From a virus: a stretch of 50,331 nt of DNA. The stretch is from positions 1 to 50,331 of IMG/VR virus record IMGVR_UViG_3300046009_015999. One strand, written 5' to 3'. This document shows positions 33,053 to 41,590 of this stretch, piece by piece. Every line of letters begins with the position of its first letter. Position 1 is the first letter of the stretch. The translations under genes and the position numbers were made by a program. Below the pieces are notes generated by a model. The model was not told the DNA's origin, made no database searches, and was given only the letters and a program-made list of their open reading frames with translations.

Positions 33053-34573
33053 TTATTCCTCTGCATCTATGACGCTGTTTTTGGGTGATGTAACTTTCTT
33101 CTTCTTCTTATCAACAGAGTAAGTATCAAAAGCAATATCTTCGCTTCGTTGCATTTGAACCCTAGTTAGCCTTTCCTTGTAAGTATCCACACTAATCTCG
33201 TAAATGTCCAAAGTTCCCATCGAAAAATCAAAAGCCATCTTGAATGGGAATCTTGATTTTCCATTTCTATGTTTTATAACAAATCCACGACCAACCTCTG
33301 CATCTTTTTCAATAGTTTGTTGATTGATCGACCAGAATCCATCCAAAGGTTTAAACTGATCAAATGATGTTCCGATATTTGATTCATCAATATATTGCGA
33401 TATTTCTAACTTTGCAGCGGTTTGATTTGGTTGCACACAAGTTAATGTGCAATGTTGTTTCTCGACACCAAAGCCACGCAAATCTCTCAATATTCTATAA
33501 GCAGATTCATACTTTTTCACAGTTGGATCATCTTTCATTTCACCAACATAATCTATAATAATCAATGCTGGTTTCCATCCCATTGCCTCTAATCGTGAAC
33601 AATATCCACGAATTCCATTCACATCTATAGAACCACCCGGAAATTGCTTTAATATAAAAAGATTTTGATCATCTTTGTCTTTTCCAAATTCGGCAATAGT
33701 CTTTTTTATCTGTTCTTTTGATTCTCTTAAAAGATTAATATCTATCTTTGCAAATTGACTTGTAAATCTCTGAGCAATACCAACTTCATCCATTTCTAAT
33801 GTTATGTACAAAACTTTGTGACCAAGAAGAACATTTGCAACAGCAGCCTTTACTAGTGCCAAACTTTTTCCAGTTCCCGGCAAACCAATCCAAGCTGCAA
33901 TCTGTCCGGGAAATAAGCCACCATTCGTCAAGGCATCATCGATGGAAGGAAAACCACTAGTGAATCTTTCCTTGCCTTGAAATTGATCTTCCATTCTTCT
34001 GAACATCTCTTCGATATTCAAAAAATACTCTAATCCCGGTTCGTAGTCCGTATCCACACTCATAGACTCACGCATTTTTTCATAAACATAAGACCATGTT
34101 TTTTCGTCTTCTGGTGCTTCCGACATCTTTTGCAAACATTCATGAAATGCTACTTTAATTGCTTGTACCCTTGCAAAATATGTAACTCTTTCCAAAAGAT
34201 ATTCACGAGTGTCAATACCGGGAACATAGTAGTCATATAAGGCTTCAAGTTCAGAAATATAATACAATTGAACTGAATTATCTTTTTCTTTGAGGTGATT
34301 TAAAAGCTCTTGCTTCAAAACAGCCATGTGAGGAGAAATTCTTTTTTCTTGAAAATAATTGAATAATATTTTTGTAATAGTGACATGAACTTCATTGCTG
34401 AAATAATGGGGCTTTAATTTGTCTATGCTTTGAATGAGCATAGTCTGATCCATCAACAACATTCCAAGAATTCTTCTTTGAAATGTATCATCCCATGCAA
34501 AATTTGTTTTTATATTATCTGGATCGGAAAAAGAATCGAATTTGGATTGTTCTTCTGGTGTCAACTCTCGCAT
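33053..34573 (-). CDS. Replicative DNA helicase, DnaB/T4 gp41-like
   Basis: Start at 34573 (MRELTPEEQ) with GGAG 6 nt upstream; 506 aa. N-terminal DnaB-like domain, then RecA-fold helicase core: Walker A GLPGTGKS (~230), ITLEMDE, IIIDYVGEM Walker B, and VIKHRNGKSRFPF near the C-terminus. Unwinds DNA at the fork with the polymerase encoded at 36083. Confidence 0.92.
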   Translation of the reverse strand: MRELTPEEQSKFDSFSDPDNIKTNFAWDDTFQRRILGMLLMDQTMLIQSIDKLKPHYFSNEVHVTITKILFNYFQEKRISPHMAVLKQELLNHLKEKDNSVQLYYISELEALYDYYVPGIDTREYLLERVTYFARVQAIKVAFHECLQKMSEAPEDEKTWSYVYEKMRESMSVDTDYEPGLEYFLNIEEMFRRMEDQFQGKERFTSGFPSIDDALTNGGLFPGQIAAWIGLPGTGKSLALVKAAVANVLLGHKVLYITLEMDEVGIAQRFTSQFAKIDINLLRESKEQIKKTIAEFGKDKDDQNLFILKQFPGGSIDVNGIRGYCSRLEAMGWKPALIIIDYVGEMKDDPTVKKYESAYRILRDLRGFGVEKQHCTLTCVQPNQTAAKLEISQYIDESNIGTSFDQFKPLDGFWSINQQTIEKDAEVGRGFVIKHRNGKSRFPFKMAFDFSMGTLDIYEISVDTYKERLTRVQMQRSEDIAFDTYSVDKKKKKVTSPKNSVIDAEE

Positions 34574-34621
34574 GTACATCTCCGTTTTTATTTGATTCCA
34601 GAGATTACCAAATTTTACAAT

Positions 34622-35470
34622 TTAAGTAAAGGTGCTTTTTGGTTTTAAAAGCGATAGTTTCATCTTCTTTTGCGGAGAAGATGTTCCTTCAATCAAATCC
34701 TTGAATCTAAAATAGCCATCCATCCAATTTTGCGTCAAAGTGTGATAAATCAGACAATCTCCATAATAATTGTTTGTCTGCACATCTTGCTTTGTAAAAT
34801 ATTTGTATTTTAAATTTTTATCAAGCACAAAAATCGAACAAGCAAGTTCTTCCCTTCCTTGTGGCGGTTCATTCTTATCAGAAGTAACTTGGTGCAACCA
34901 ATCACCCAATTCATGCGTTCTATCTTTGAGTGCAAGGCATAAATCAAAAACCTTTGTTGCATATTCTTTCAACAAACCTTTATTCCACAAAACCACACCA
35001 CTATTGAATGGTCGCATAGTCGTAGATTTATAGGTCATAGAATATCTTTCACCAAAACAATTCTTATCAGCAACAAAATCATACTCATCAAGCAAATTGA
35101 AAAGATGTGATATATCACCAAAGATAAAAGTGTCGGCATCCAACAACAATGTTTTTTCTTCAGATGCATTAACTAAAAACTTTCGTTGTGCGGAACAATA
35201 ACCTTTCTCCTGACCCATCTGAATGTCGTCTATTACTTTAACATTTACATTCAAACGATTACACAACTCCATAAATTCATTTGTGGTGATCTGTGGGATT
35301 TTAGCGGCACATTGAAGCAGTCCGCCAATATTACGATTATTTTCGTTATTATCTTTGATGTAAAAAACATCGACTGGAATAGAAGGATTATGCTTACGCA
35401 AGGTTATTAGGCTGCACCTTGCCATAGAAAGATAAAACCAGAATTCATTTACAATATAAACTATTCGCAT
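34622..35470 (-). CDS. Glycosyltransferase, GT8-like GT-A fold
   Basis: 282 aa. TLLLDADTFIFGDI is a DxD-containing metal site, and RPFNSGVVLWNKGL is typical of GT8 enzymes, as is LGDWLHQV further on. Transfers a sugar from a nucleotide sugar to a glycan or protein. Galf, heptose or other donors are encoded nearby. Expressed from a structured leader. Confidence 0.8.
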   Translation of the reverse strand: MRIVYIVNEFWFYLSMARCSLITLRKHNPSIPVDVFYIKDNNENNRNIGGLLQCAAKIPQITTNEFMELCNRLNVNVKVIDDIQMGQEKGYCSAQRKFLVNASEEKTLLLDADTFIFGDISHLFNLLDEYDFVADKNCFGERYSMTYKSTTMRPFNSGVVLWNKGLLKEYATKVFDLCLALKDRTHELGDWLHQVTSDKNEPPQGREELACSIFVLDKNLKYKYFTKQDVQTNNYYGDCLIYHTLTQNWMDGYFRFKDLIEGTSSPQKKMKLSLLKPKSTFT

Positions 35471-35483
35471 GTTTTTATATTAT

Positions 35484-35556
35484 GGAGTGGGGGGTTACAA
35501 AACTGGGCTTTTGAAATTATTATATATATTATCCCGGCAACCTAATACCCCACTCC
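35484..35556 (-). promoter_or_regulatory. Structured GC-rich leader of the glycosyltransferase gene
   Basis: Minus strand GGAGTGGGG (35556-35548) pairs with CCCCACTCC (35492-35484); inside are a GGTT/AACC and a GGG/CCC pairing. The fold ends 13 nt before ATG 35470, with no obvious RBS. It stands out in an AT-rich genome and may be a riboswitch-like or protein-bound element. Confidence 0.55.
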
Positions 35557-35571
35557 GTTGATTTATAATAG

Positions 35572-36147
35572 CTATTCGCCATTTAAATAATCATATTCAG
35601 AAAGAGAAACCTGACCCGATCTTATTGATTTCTCTCTTGTTATTTTTTTGCCCATACTTTTTTGCCCATTCCAAACAATTGCTTTGCAGTATGTGGAAAA
35701 TTTTGTGTCTATTTTCAATCGTTCATTTCTATCTGGTCTAAATTTCTTTGGAACTACAGACTTCACAATCAAATCAAGCATGCGTTCCTGCTTGTATCCA
35801 AACTTCTGTCTGTTCGCACCATGCCTAGTTCTATTGCTCCACAAATCTTGAAGCTTCACTATTATCTTCTTCATGAAGCCATCAATATTGTGCTGATCTA
35901 CAGAAGCCAAACACTTCTCAATATATATCTGTCTTTTATAATAAGATCCAGCACGAATGATTGACAATTGCAATTCTTGATTTATATCTTCAAAATCATC
36001 AGTGTAATTATTTTTTGAATTTTTCTTTTGCAATTGATGTGCTGCGTAATAACAAAGCTTTCCAAAGCACTTAGTAAGATGATCATATTCCAATTGAGTT
36101 ATCGGAAACGATTGGCAAATGTTTTTCGGATTCTTTTGATTTTTCAT
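35572..36147 (-). CDS. Sigma-factor-like protein, uncertain
   Basis: 191 aa. DDFEDINQELQLSIIRAGSYY and IDTKFSTYCKAIVWNGQKSMG resemble sigma region 2 pieces separated by an ~80-residue insertion. T4-like phages use a divergent late sigma (gp55), so this could be the late factor. Overlaps the polymerase gene by 65 nt, with AGGA upstream of its ATG. Confidence 0.4.
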   Translation of the reverse strand: MKNQKNPKNICQSFPITQLEYDHLTKCFGKLCYYAAHQLQKKNSKNNYTDDFEDINQELQLSIIRAGSYYKRQIYIEKCLASVDQHNIDGFMKKIIVKLQDLWSNRTRHGANRQKFGYKQERMLDLIVKSVVPKKFRPDRNERLKIDTKFSTYCKAIVWNGQKSMGKKITREKSIRSGQVSLSEYDYLNGE

Positions 36148-37477
36148 TCTTAGTCCTATTTGGCAGTTTAATTGTTTTCATCTCAGTAATTTTTCTTCCA
36201 ACAGAGCAAGAAATGCTCATGCTCAAATTTGGAAATAAATTACATTCTGAAACCAACGATTTATGGGAAGCCAAAATAACTTCTTTTAATTTTTCCCTGT
36301 TTGCATAAATCATATACCCGTCATGTACATTATAAGCTATTCTCCCAATACCATTCAAGGATTTGTAAAGACCAATCAATTGATACAAACAATAAATGGC
36401 AGAAGGAGACTGAACTGCAAAATTTCTAGCCCTATAAGACTTATCTTGAAAATGCCTTATTTTGCCACAATAATCCACAACTTTTTTATCGATTTCGGCT
36501 TTGTTCTGGTGATCTTCAATCCACTTGTAGGCTTTAAAAAATATATTTTTAATTCGGTCAACAATTGCTTCTGCGACTTTTATTGGTAATCCAAACTTCT
36601 CTGATATTCCATAAGCACTCATACCATAAAAGACAGGTAAAAATATTTTTTTACATAATGATCTTTTGTCTTCGGAATCACAAGGAGTTTTCAAAATTTT
36701 CTCATAAGCAACTCTGTAGATGTCTTCGCTATCACACAAACCATTTATTTCCTCATCACCAGACAACCAACCCAACATTTTAACTTCCATGCTTTTGTAA
36801 TCCATATAAACAAATACGGAATCAAAATCCAAAGGCTTCAATAATTCACGCTGTTCTGGACTTATGACATGCGGAACGAATGATCTTGTGAGAGCCTTAT
36901 AGCAAAGCATTCTTCCATTTTCTTGACCAGTTATGTCATAAAAGGCATGTAGCTTTTCGGTTGTCAATATGCCAATCGTTTCTAGCGAAGGAACTACTTC
37001 CAAAGCTAAGGGAAGATGAACCGACTTATAAATCTTTTGTGTTTTAGACCAATTATCAGAAGACATGACCTTTTTCAATCTTCCCATGAATTCAATCATG
37101 GTTTTTGGCTTTTCGAGCTTCGTATCTGTGTAGCTTTCCAAAATCTTAAGATCAATGAGTGTTCCCTTAAATTCAATAGTAATCCCATACATTCCCAACA
37201 AAAACGAAGCTATGACTTTCCAGTTCCAAACAAGTATCTTTTTGCCTTCACAACACAAAGAATTAGAAAAAGCCTTGGAAAATATTCTTGCAGACCAATC
37301 TCCATCCAAAGGTATCTCATGCGAACCAAAAGAAGAACAAATAAATATCGTGGCTTCTTTAGCCTTTTCTCTGCTCGTAAAGTCCAATACAGCATCCGTA
37401 GCTGAAAGGTAAACAGCCCCTGTTGCTGCATGATCATACAACAGCTTAACAATTTGACTAGGATGCATGGAACTCAT
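36083..37477 (-). CDS. DNA polymerase, family A (Pol I/T7-like)
   Basis: 464 aa. Motif A DYKSMEVKMLG (D226), motif B KRSLCKKIFLPVFYGMSAYG (~271-290) and motif C NVHDGYMIY (H385 D386; usual VHDE has Gly here). The N-terminal ~200 residues look like a degenerate exonuclease or linker region without clear DxE. Short for a Pol I. Main replicative polymerase candidate, in the same strand run as helicase and sigma-like gene. Confidence 0.88.
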   Translation of the reverse strand: MSSMHPSQIVKLLYDHAATGAVYLSATDAVLDFTSREKAKEATIFICSSFGSHEIPLDGDWSARIFSKAFSNSLCCEGKKILVWNWKVIASFLLGMYGITIEFKGTLIDLKILESYTDTKLEKPKTMIEFMGRLKKVMSSDNWSKTQKIYKSVHLPLALEVVPSLETIGILTTEKLHAFYDITGQENGRMLCYKALTRSFVPHVISPEQRELLKPLDFDSVFVYMDYKSMEVKMLGWLSGDEEINGLCDSEDIYRVAYEKILKTPCDSEDKRSLCKKIFLPVFYGMSAYGISEKFGLPIKVAEAIVDRIKNIFFKAYKWIEDHQNKAEIDKKVVDYCGKIRHFQDKSYRARNFAVQSPSAIYCLYQLIGLYKSLNGIGRIAYNVHDGYMIYANREKLKEVILASHKSLVSECNLFPNLSMSISCSVGRKITEMKTIKLPNRTKNEKSKESEKHLPIVSDNSIGI

Positions 37478-37789
37478 ACATAAAATCTACCATAGCTTGA
37501 ACTTAAATCAATAGAGAAAAGTCGTAACAAAATATTTTTCTACTATTTTTATATCTTTATATTGTAAACCGAGTTGCCGACTTAGTTATCTTGCTGTTTA
37601 ATGTATGAATTAAATGAAATTACATACATAATCAATTGAATTGTTTCTGTGTTTAAACATATCGTAATTCATTTGATTCAACTGATAACTCATAGTATGA
37701 ATTCTTATGAACATCATAAGATTCCTTGTGTTTTGAACAATTGATACCAATGAAGCCATATAACTCACAGTTGTTCCCATTTCTTGTCT
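37478..37789. other. Non-coding stretch, no clear feature
   Basis: No convincing gene. A small minus-strand frame (37610-37870) has poor composition and no RBS. The stretch is AT-rich and continuous with the RNA candidate to its right. It lies upstream (5') of the polymerase gene on the minus strand, so it may be its leader. Confidence 0.5.
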
Positions 37790-38012
37790 GCAAAATGAGA
37801 GTCGGCTATTTTTGACACAACTGCGGAAGACTTGGCTTTTCGAGCATAACAATGGTTCTCGTTGCACCATTCGTGTTTTTCACTACAAAGACTTACCCGT
37901 CAGGGCTGCTCAAGTTTTTTTCACGGTAAGTTATCGTTGGGGTATCCTCAACAATTACCTAAAGGGGAAGAGTAAGCTTCCGTCTTAGTTATTTATAGTT
38001 TCTATGACAAGT
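37790..38012 (-). ncRNA. Candidate structured RNA (or switch-like leader), minus strand
   Basis: More GC-rich than its surroundings and full of inverted repeats. ACTTACC-type bases (37931-37925) can pair with 37955-37959 (GGTAA) or with 37897-37891 (GGTAAGT), so two mutually exclusive folds are possible. Other hairpins: 37936-37952 (GTTGGGG/CCTCAAC on the plus strand), AATGGT/ACCATT at 37851-37871, CCCGTCAGGG, and GGAAG/CTTCC at 37966-37981. Directly upstream are a sigma70-like promoter and a TATAAATA. No known RNA family recognised; boundaries are approximate. Confidence 0.5.
37990..37997 (-). promoter_or_regulatory. TATAAATA, T4-late-type octamer
   Basis: An exact TATAAATA on the minus strand sits just upstream of the folded region and downstream of the sigma70-like promoter, giving possible early and late transcription of the same RNA. 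Confidence 0.45.
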
Positions 38013-38018
38013 AGGATT

Positions 38019-38047
38019 ATTATAATTTAGGTAAGATAAAATTGCAA
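38019..38047 (-). promoter_or_regulatory. Very good sigma70-like promoter
   Basis: Minus strand -35 TTGCAA (38047-38042), exactly 17-nt spacer, perfect -10 TATAAT (38024-38019), with AT-rich UP-like sequence behind. Predicted start about 38012, aimed at the structured region and the polymerase gene. Confidence 0.8.
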
Positions 38048-38294
38048 TCGATTATTTTGAAAAAATAATTTCATTTTCAATAATCATTTAAAAAACTACG
38101 AATGTGATTAATCTAATTCTTGTTTTGATAAAAATGAAAGAATTTTTCCAATTACTTAAATGACGATTATCGTAATCAATGCTAACCAAAGTAATAAAAT
38201 AATTTCATTCATTTGTGATATGATACTTTAATCTAAGATAATTTTCAACTAGATAAAATGCCATCTTGAGAAATTTCATTTATAGGGTATGATA
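38048..38294. other. AT-rich non-coding stretch
   Basis: No gene. It contains a near-palindrome ACGATTATCGT (~38163) and repeats of TAATTTCATT; it may hold the promoter of the 38295 gene or an origin-like feature, but nothing distinct is seen. Confidence 0.4.
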
Positions 38295-38984
38295 ATGATC
38301 GATTTAAAAAAACTAGCTGAGAAATACAAGATGGATGAATTAGAAGTAAAAGCTTTGAAAGTATGTCAAATATGGATGGAAATGAGTAAAAAAATATTTC
38401 CAAGTTATAATCACAATAAATTTGGAAAAGGAGATCCAAGAAAAACTTTAATGTTTAAAGTTTGCTATAAGCTAATTCGTGAAACTTCTGGATTTATAGG
38501 AGATGACGATTATCCATTATATGTTCGAGCGCAATTAGATATATTGAAACATATAAGTTTAGATAAAGGTCATCCACTTATAGAAGTTAATTGTTTGGTT
38601 GGAGATAAAGCTTGGAAACGATGGAAATTATGGAAGAAGAAATATGATACCACTGTTCAAATTAGGTCAAAAACCGCTACAACTAAAGTTAACAATCCCA
38701 AAATCATTGAGGCTCTTAAAAAAACAAAAGAATTTTTTGACTTACATTTTGGAAATAAACCAACTTATGAAAAATTTAAAGAATTTGAAAAAGATGGATC
38801 GTTATACCGATATGTTAATTTTGGTAAAATATCTCCGTACTATTTAGTTTTGTCTCCATACTTTGAAAAACTTTCTAAAGAATGTGTGATGCAAAAGATG
38901 AATTTTGATATTCAACTATATAAGACTGGTATAGATGATACTACTTTAGAGCATTTTAAAAATTTATTCATATATGAATTTTAA
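38295..38984 (+). CDS. Hypothetical protein, 229 aa
   Basis: Start at 38295 (MIDLKKLAEKYK) because AGGG is 7 nt upstream; ATG 38289 is too close. Helical, Lys-rich, with many aromatic residues (KAWKRWKLWKKKYDTTVQI). Not recognised; its place beside replication genes allows a DNA-related role, but no motif shows one. Its stop overlaps the convergent thioredoxin-like gene by 4 nt. Confidence 0.65.
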   Translation: MIDLKKLAEKYKMDELEVKALKVCQIWMEMSKKIFPSYNHNKFGKGDPRKTLMFKVCYKLIRETSGFIGDDDYPLYVRAQLDILKHISLDKGHPLIEVNCLVGDKAWKRWKLWKKKYDTTVQIRSKTATTKVNNPKIIEALKKTKEFFDLHFGNKPTYEKFKEFEKDGSLYRYVNFGKISPYYLVLSPYFEKLSKECVMQKMNFDIQLYKTGIDDTTLEHFKNLFIYEF

Positions 38985-39427
38985 TCAAGCCAAGATATAA
39001 AATCACGAATATTCATATATCCTACTTTTCTTTTAATTTCATTTTCATTTTTATCCACAATAATTGTGCAAGGTATGGATTTAACTCCATATTTTCCTGC
39101 AGTACTTTGATTTTTATCAACATTTATTTTAACGATAATTGCATTATGAGATTCCACAGCACTAATTGACCTACTTGAAGTTAATGTATCATGCTCAAAT
39201 TTTTGACACCACACACACCAATTTGCTCCAAAAACAAGAATTATTGATTTGTTTTCTTTTTTTGCTGTTTTTTTCGCATTTTCATAAATGTCATCTTTTT
39301 GAATGACAACATCTTTAGATGTTTGATTTATAGATATATTTTCACTTTTATTTGAATTAGTGTTTCTTGTTAAGAATATCAAAGCAAGACATATAGATGC
39401 TAAAAAAATATTGATTACATTTTTCAT
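38981..39427 (-). CDS. Exported or membrane-anchored thioredoxin-like protein
   Basis: 148 aa. N-terminal hydrophobic signal or anchor (INIFLASICLALIFLT), then a thioredoxin fold with active site WCVWC in FGANWCVWCQKF and cis-Pro SIPCT. Similar to DsbD gamma/thioredoxin_7 domains that work in the periplasm. May reduce or oxidise disulfides of the Cys-rich proteins in this region (inference). Confidence 0.8.
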   Translation of the reverse strand: MKNVINIFLASICLALIFLTRNTNSNKSENISINQTSKDVVIQKDDIYENAKKTAKKENKSIILVFGANWCVWCQKFEHDTLTSSRSISAVESHNAIIVKINVDKNQSTAGKYGVKSIPCTIIVDKNENEIKRKVGYMNIRDFISWLD

Positions 39428-39434
39428 TTGACTC

Positions 39435-40235
39435 CTAATATGTCATGAATATTCTAGATATAGATTCTACAATTTCTTTTGTATCTTGAGTCGGAGCAAA
39501 ATATTCATCCCATTCAGATGGTTGAACTTTCCATGAATGTTGCCTTATTGTTGAATCTATATTGTATCCCCAACAACGAATTAATCCTTTTTTTTGATTC
39601 CACGATAAGTCTATATTAAATTGTTCTGCTCTACCACCAGTAGGAGCTTCAACGCCATGTCCTCTAAATTCAAAAACATATTTGTGATAGTTTTCACTCT
39701 TCTTGTACATCCCAATTGGAAACATACAATAAGATGGAAATACCTTTCTTACATTGTTAAAAATTTTTAGAGATAATTTATCAAATCCTTCAAATTGAAC
39801 ATTTGGAGAATCAATAAGCTGTTCATTTAAATTAACTAGATAATTGTGGATTTCAGAAGCATATATTTCTTCTCTTGTATTATGATATCCTTCATCCAAA
39901 GGAAATACTTTTTTGCAAATCCAAGCACTTTCACCAACAGCATCAATAACTTTTCTTCTAGCAATAATCTTGTAAGAACCCAAAGGAGTTAATTGTAATT
40001 GCAATGCACCAGCTTCATCGCCCCATTCTATAAGGTTTTGAAATTTGGGGTTTGCTATATAATTTCCAATTTCTGGTGTAGAAAGTAATTCTGAAATAAT
40101 TTTGCTTGAACTAATAGTATTAATGGGCATATTGCCTTCAGATGGCTTAGTTCCACCAGCTGGTTTTTTTAATCTTTCACCAAATCCAAAGTCAGCCCAT
40201 TCTTTTAAGCTGATAAATTTTTTGAAGCTATACAT
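39435..40235 (-). CDS. Leader-bearing protein, 266 aa
   Basis: Start at 40235 (MYSFKKFISLKEWADFG). The N-terminus fits the capsid-targeting-like leader pattern; the body has a folded, aromatic-rich domain (AWICKKVFPLDEGYHN; VFEFRGHGVEAP). Not recognised. TATATATA at 40239-40246 lies only 3 nt upstream. Confidence 0.65.
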   Translation of the reverse strand: MYSFKKFISLKEWADFGFGERLKKPAGGTKPSEGNMPINTISSSKIISELLSTPEIGNYIANPKFQNLIEWGDEAGALQLQLTPLGSYKIIARRKVIDAVGESAWICKKVFPLDEGYHNTREEIYASEIHNYLVNLNEQLIDSPNVQFEGFDKLSLKIFNNVRKVFPSYCMFPIGMYKKSENYHKYVFEFRGHGVEAPTGGRAEQFNIDLSWNQKKGLIRCWGYNIDSTIRQHSWKVQPSEWDEYFAPTQDTKEIVESISRIFMTY

Positions 40236-40238
40236 AAT

Positions 40239-40247
40239 TATATATAG
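40239..40247. promoter_or_regulatory. TATATATAG octamer, candidate divergent late promoter
   Basis: TATATATA plus G between the starts at 40235 (minus) and 40266 (plus). The plus side (octamer, then AAAAGGA, then ATG) is laid out like that at 14087. Confidence 0.4.
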
Positions 40248-40265
40248 ATTAACAAAAGGATAAAA

Positions 40266-40538
40266 ATGAAACGATTTAAAGTTTGGATTGAAGCAAAACA
40301 AGAAAAATTAAAAGATTATTTAGATGTTGTTTTAAATTCTCTTAATTTAGACACAAAAAAAGGAGCATCTACGCCAATAGATTCTTTAAATCAACAAAAT
40401 CTAATGGCTAAATTAGAAAATTTGGAAGTTTATAAATTGTTGCCTACAAAAACAAAAGATTTGATTCGTAAAAAAATTGAAAGCGATAATAAAGGCACAG
40501 TTCTTGATATTATAAAAACAATGGCTGGATATCAATAA
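40266..40538 (+). CDS. Leader-bearing small protein, 90 aa
   Basis: MKRFKVWIEAKQEKLKDYL start with AAAAGGA RBS. Leader-like N-terminus; rest helical and Lys-rich. Not recognised. Overlaps the convergent peptidase gene by 7 nt. Confidence 0.6.
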   Translation: MKRFKVWIEAKQEKLKDYLDVVLNSLNLDTKKGASTPIDSLNQQNLMAKLENLEVYKLLPTKTKDLIRKKIESDNKGTVLDIIKTMAGYQ

Positions 40539-41296
40539 GATTGTGCAATAATATCAATTAACTTTCTATTAAACAATGTTCTTTTAGCTAAATCATTTTT
40601 CATGGGTGTCTCAGTTGTCAAATATGGAAAACCCATGTCGTGAATTCCATTTTCAATAGAACATTTGTGTTTAGGCTCTGATTCTATTCTTTGTTTTTTT
40701 GGATGAGATATCAAACCATTAATGCATTTATCGCCATGTATTTCTCCATCAAGTATGGGAAAATAAGACGATGCTTCTCTTACGCATTTATCCCAAAGAG
40801 GTTTTTTATCTTCGTCTGAGTAGTAAGAATAAAAACCATCTGTAGATTCATCTTCATGTAGTGTCCAGAATAAAGATGGCTTCATTTTCTTCGCCAATTC
40901 TAGAATACTTTTAACTTCTGGTTGTTTTATACGATGACACATATCTCGATTCAAATCGTTCCCCTCATCAGTAAATCTGTTATTGGATATAAATCCAGTT
41001 GGATTTAGAATAGGAAAAAACTCAAGTGTTATATCTTTGGGAAATTTACCTCTTGATAAGTAATCGATAATTCCAGTGATTCCACCTATTTCATTACCAT
41101 GAATTCCACCGACTATAAAAATTGATTTTGATTTGTCGGGATTAATGGTGGCTCTGTATATTGGAAAATTATTTTCACAAAGAGTTACCAATTTAACTTT
41201 TGGAGTGCATCGAACAAGCCTAGAAACATAGGCATCATAACGATTCGAATCAGATTTAAAAAATTCTTTGAATTGCATATTTTTATTTATGAACAT
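40532..41296 (-). CDS. M14-like zinc carboxypeptidase/AstE-type hydrolase
   Basis: 254 aa. Zinc-binding HxxE in IVGGIHGNEIGGI, substrate-binding NPTGFISNNRFTDEGNDLNRD, zinc His in LHEDES and catalytic Glu in LTTETP. The family includes carboxypeptidases and succinylglutamate desuccinylase/aspartoacylase; the exact substrate is open. Start at 41296 (RBS AAAGG) or 41278 (MQFKEFFK, leader-like). Confidence 0.85.
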   Translation of the reverse strand: MFINKNMQFKEFFKSDSNRYDAYVSRLVRCTPKVKLVTLCENNFPIYRATINPDKSKSIFIVGGIHGNEIGGITGIIDYLSRGKFPKDITLEFFPILNPTGFISNNRFTDEGNDLNRDMCHRIKQPEVKSILELAKKMKPSLFWTLHEDESTDGFYSYYSDEDKKPLWDKCVREASSYFPILDGEIHGDKCINGLISHPKKQRIESEPKHKCSIENGIHDMGFPYLTTETPMKNDLAKRTLFNRKLIDIIAQSY

Positions 41297-41314
41297 TTAC
41301 CTTTATAATTTAGC

Positions 41315-41590
41315 ATGCGAAGCAAAAAAAGCAAAAAACAGATAAAAAAACTTTCCGACAAGAGTTGTTATTTTTGTCGAGAAAGCGATTATGATCTTCT
41401 AGATGTGCATCGTATAATTGAAGGAAAAGATGGTGGAAAATACCATGAAATGAACACAATAACAGTTTGCTGTTTATGTCACAGAAAAATCCACTCAGGT
41501 AAAATTAAAGTTTTTAGAAAGTATACAACAACTTTAGGAAGAATTGTTCTTCATTTTGAAGATGAAAATGGCGAAGAAAAATTTGAATGA
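41315..41590 (+). CDS. HNH endonuclease-like protein, 91 aa
   Basis: SCYFCRESDYDLLDVHRIIEGKDGGKYHE and VCCLCHRKIHSGK form an HNH zinc motif (CxxC...H...CxxC..H). Basic Lys-rich N-terminus. Possibly a small homing or structural HNH. Divergent from the peptidase gene. Confidence 0.8.
   Translation: MRSKKSKKQIKKLSDKSCYFCRESDYDLLDVHRIIEGKDGGKYHEMNTITVCCLCHRKIHSGKIKVFRKYTTTLGRIVLHFEDENGEEKFE

Noticed and set aside
37610-37870. Minus-strand 86-aa frame in the large gap
   Set aside because: No clear RBS, poor composition, and it overlaps inverted repeats of the RNA candidate.
37790-38012. tRNA, tmRNA, SRP or RNase P RNA
   Set aside because: No T-loop GTTCRA, no tmRNA or SRP signatures and no RNase P core were found.
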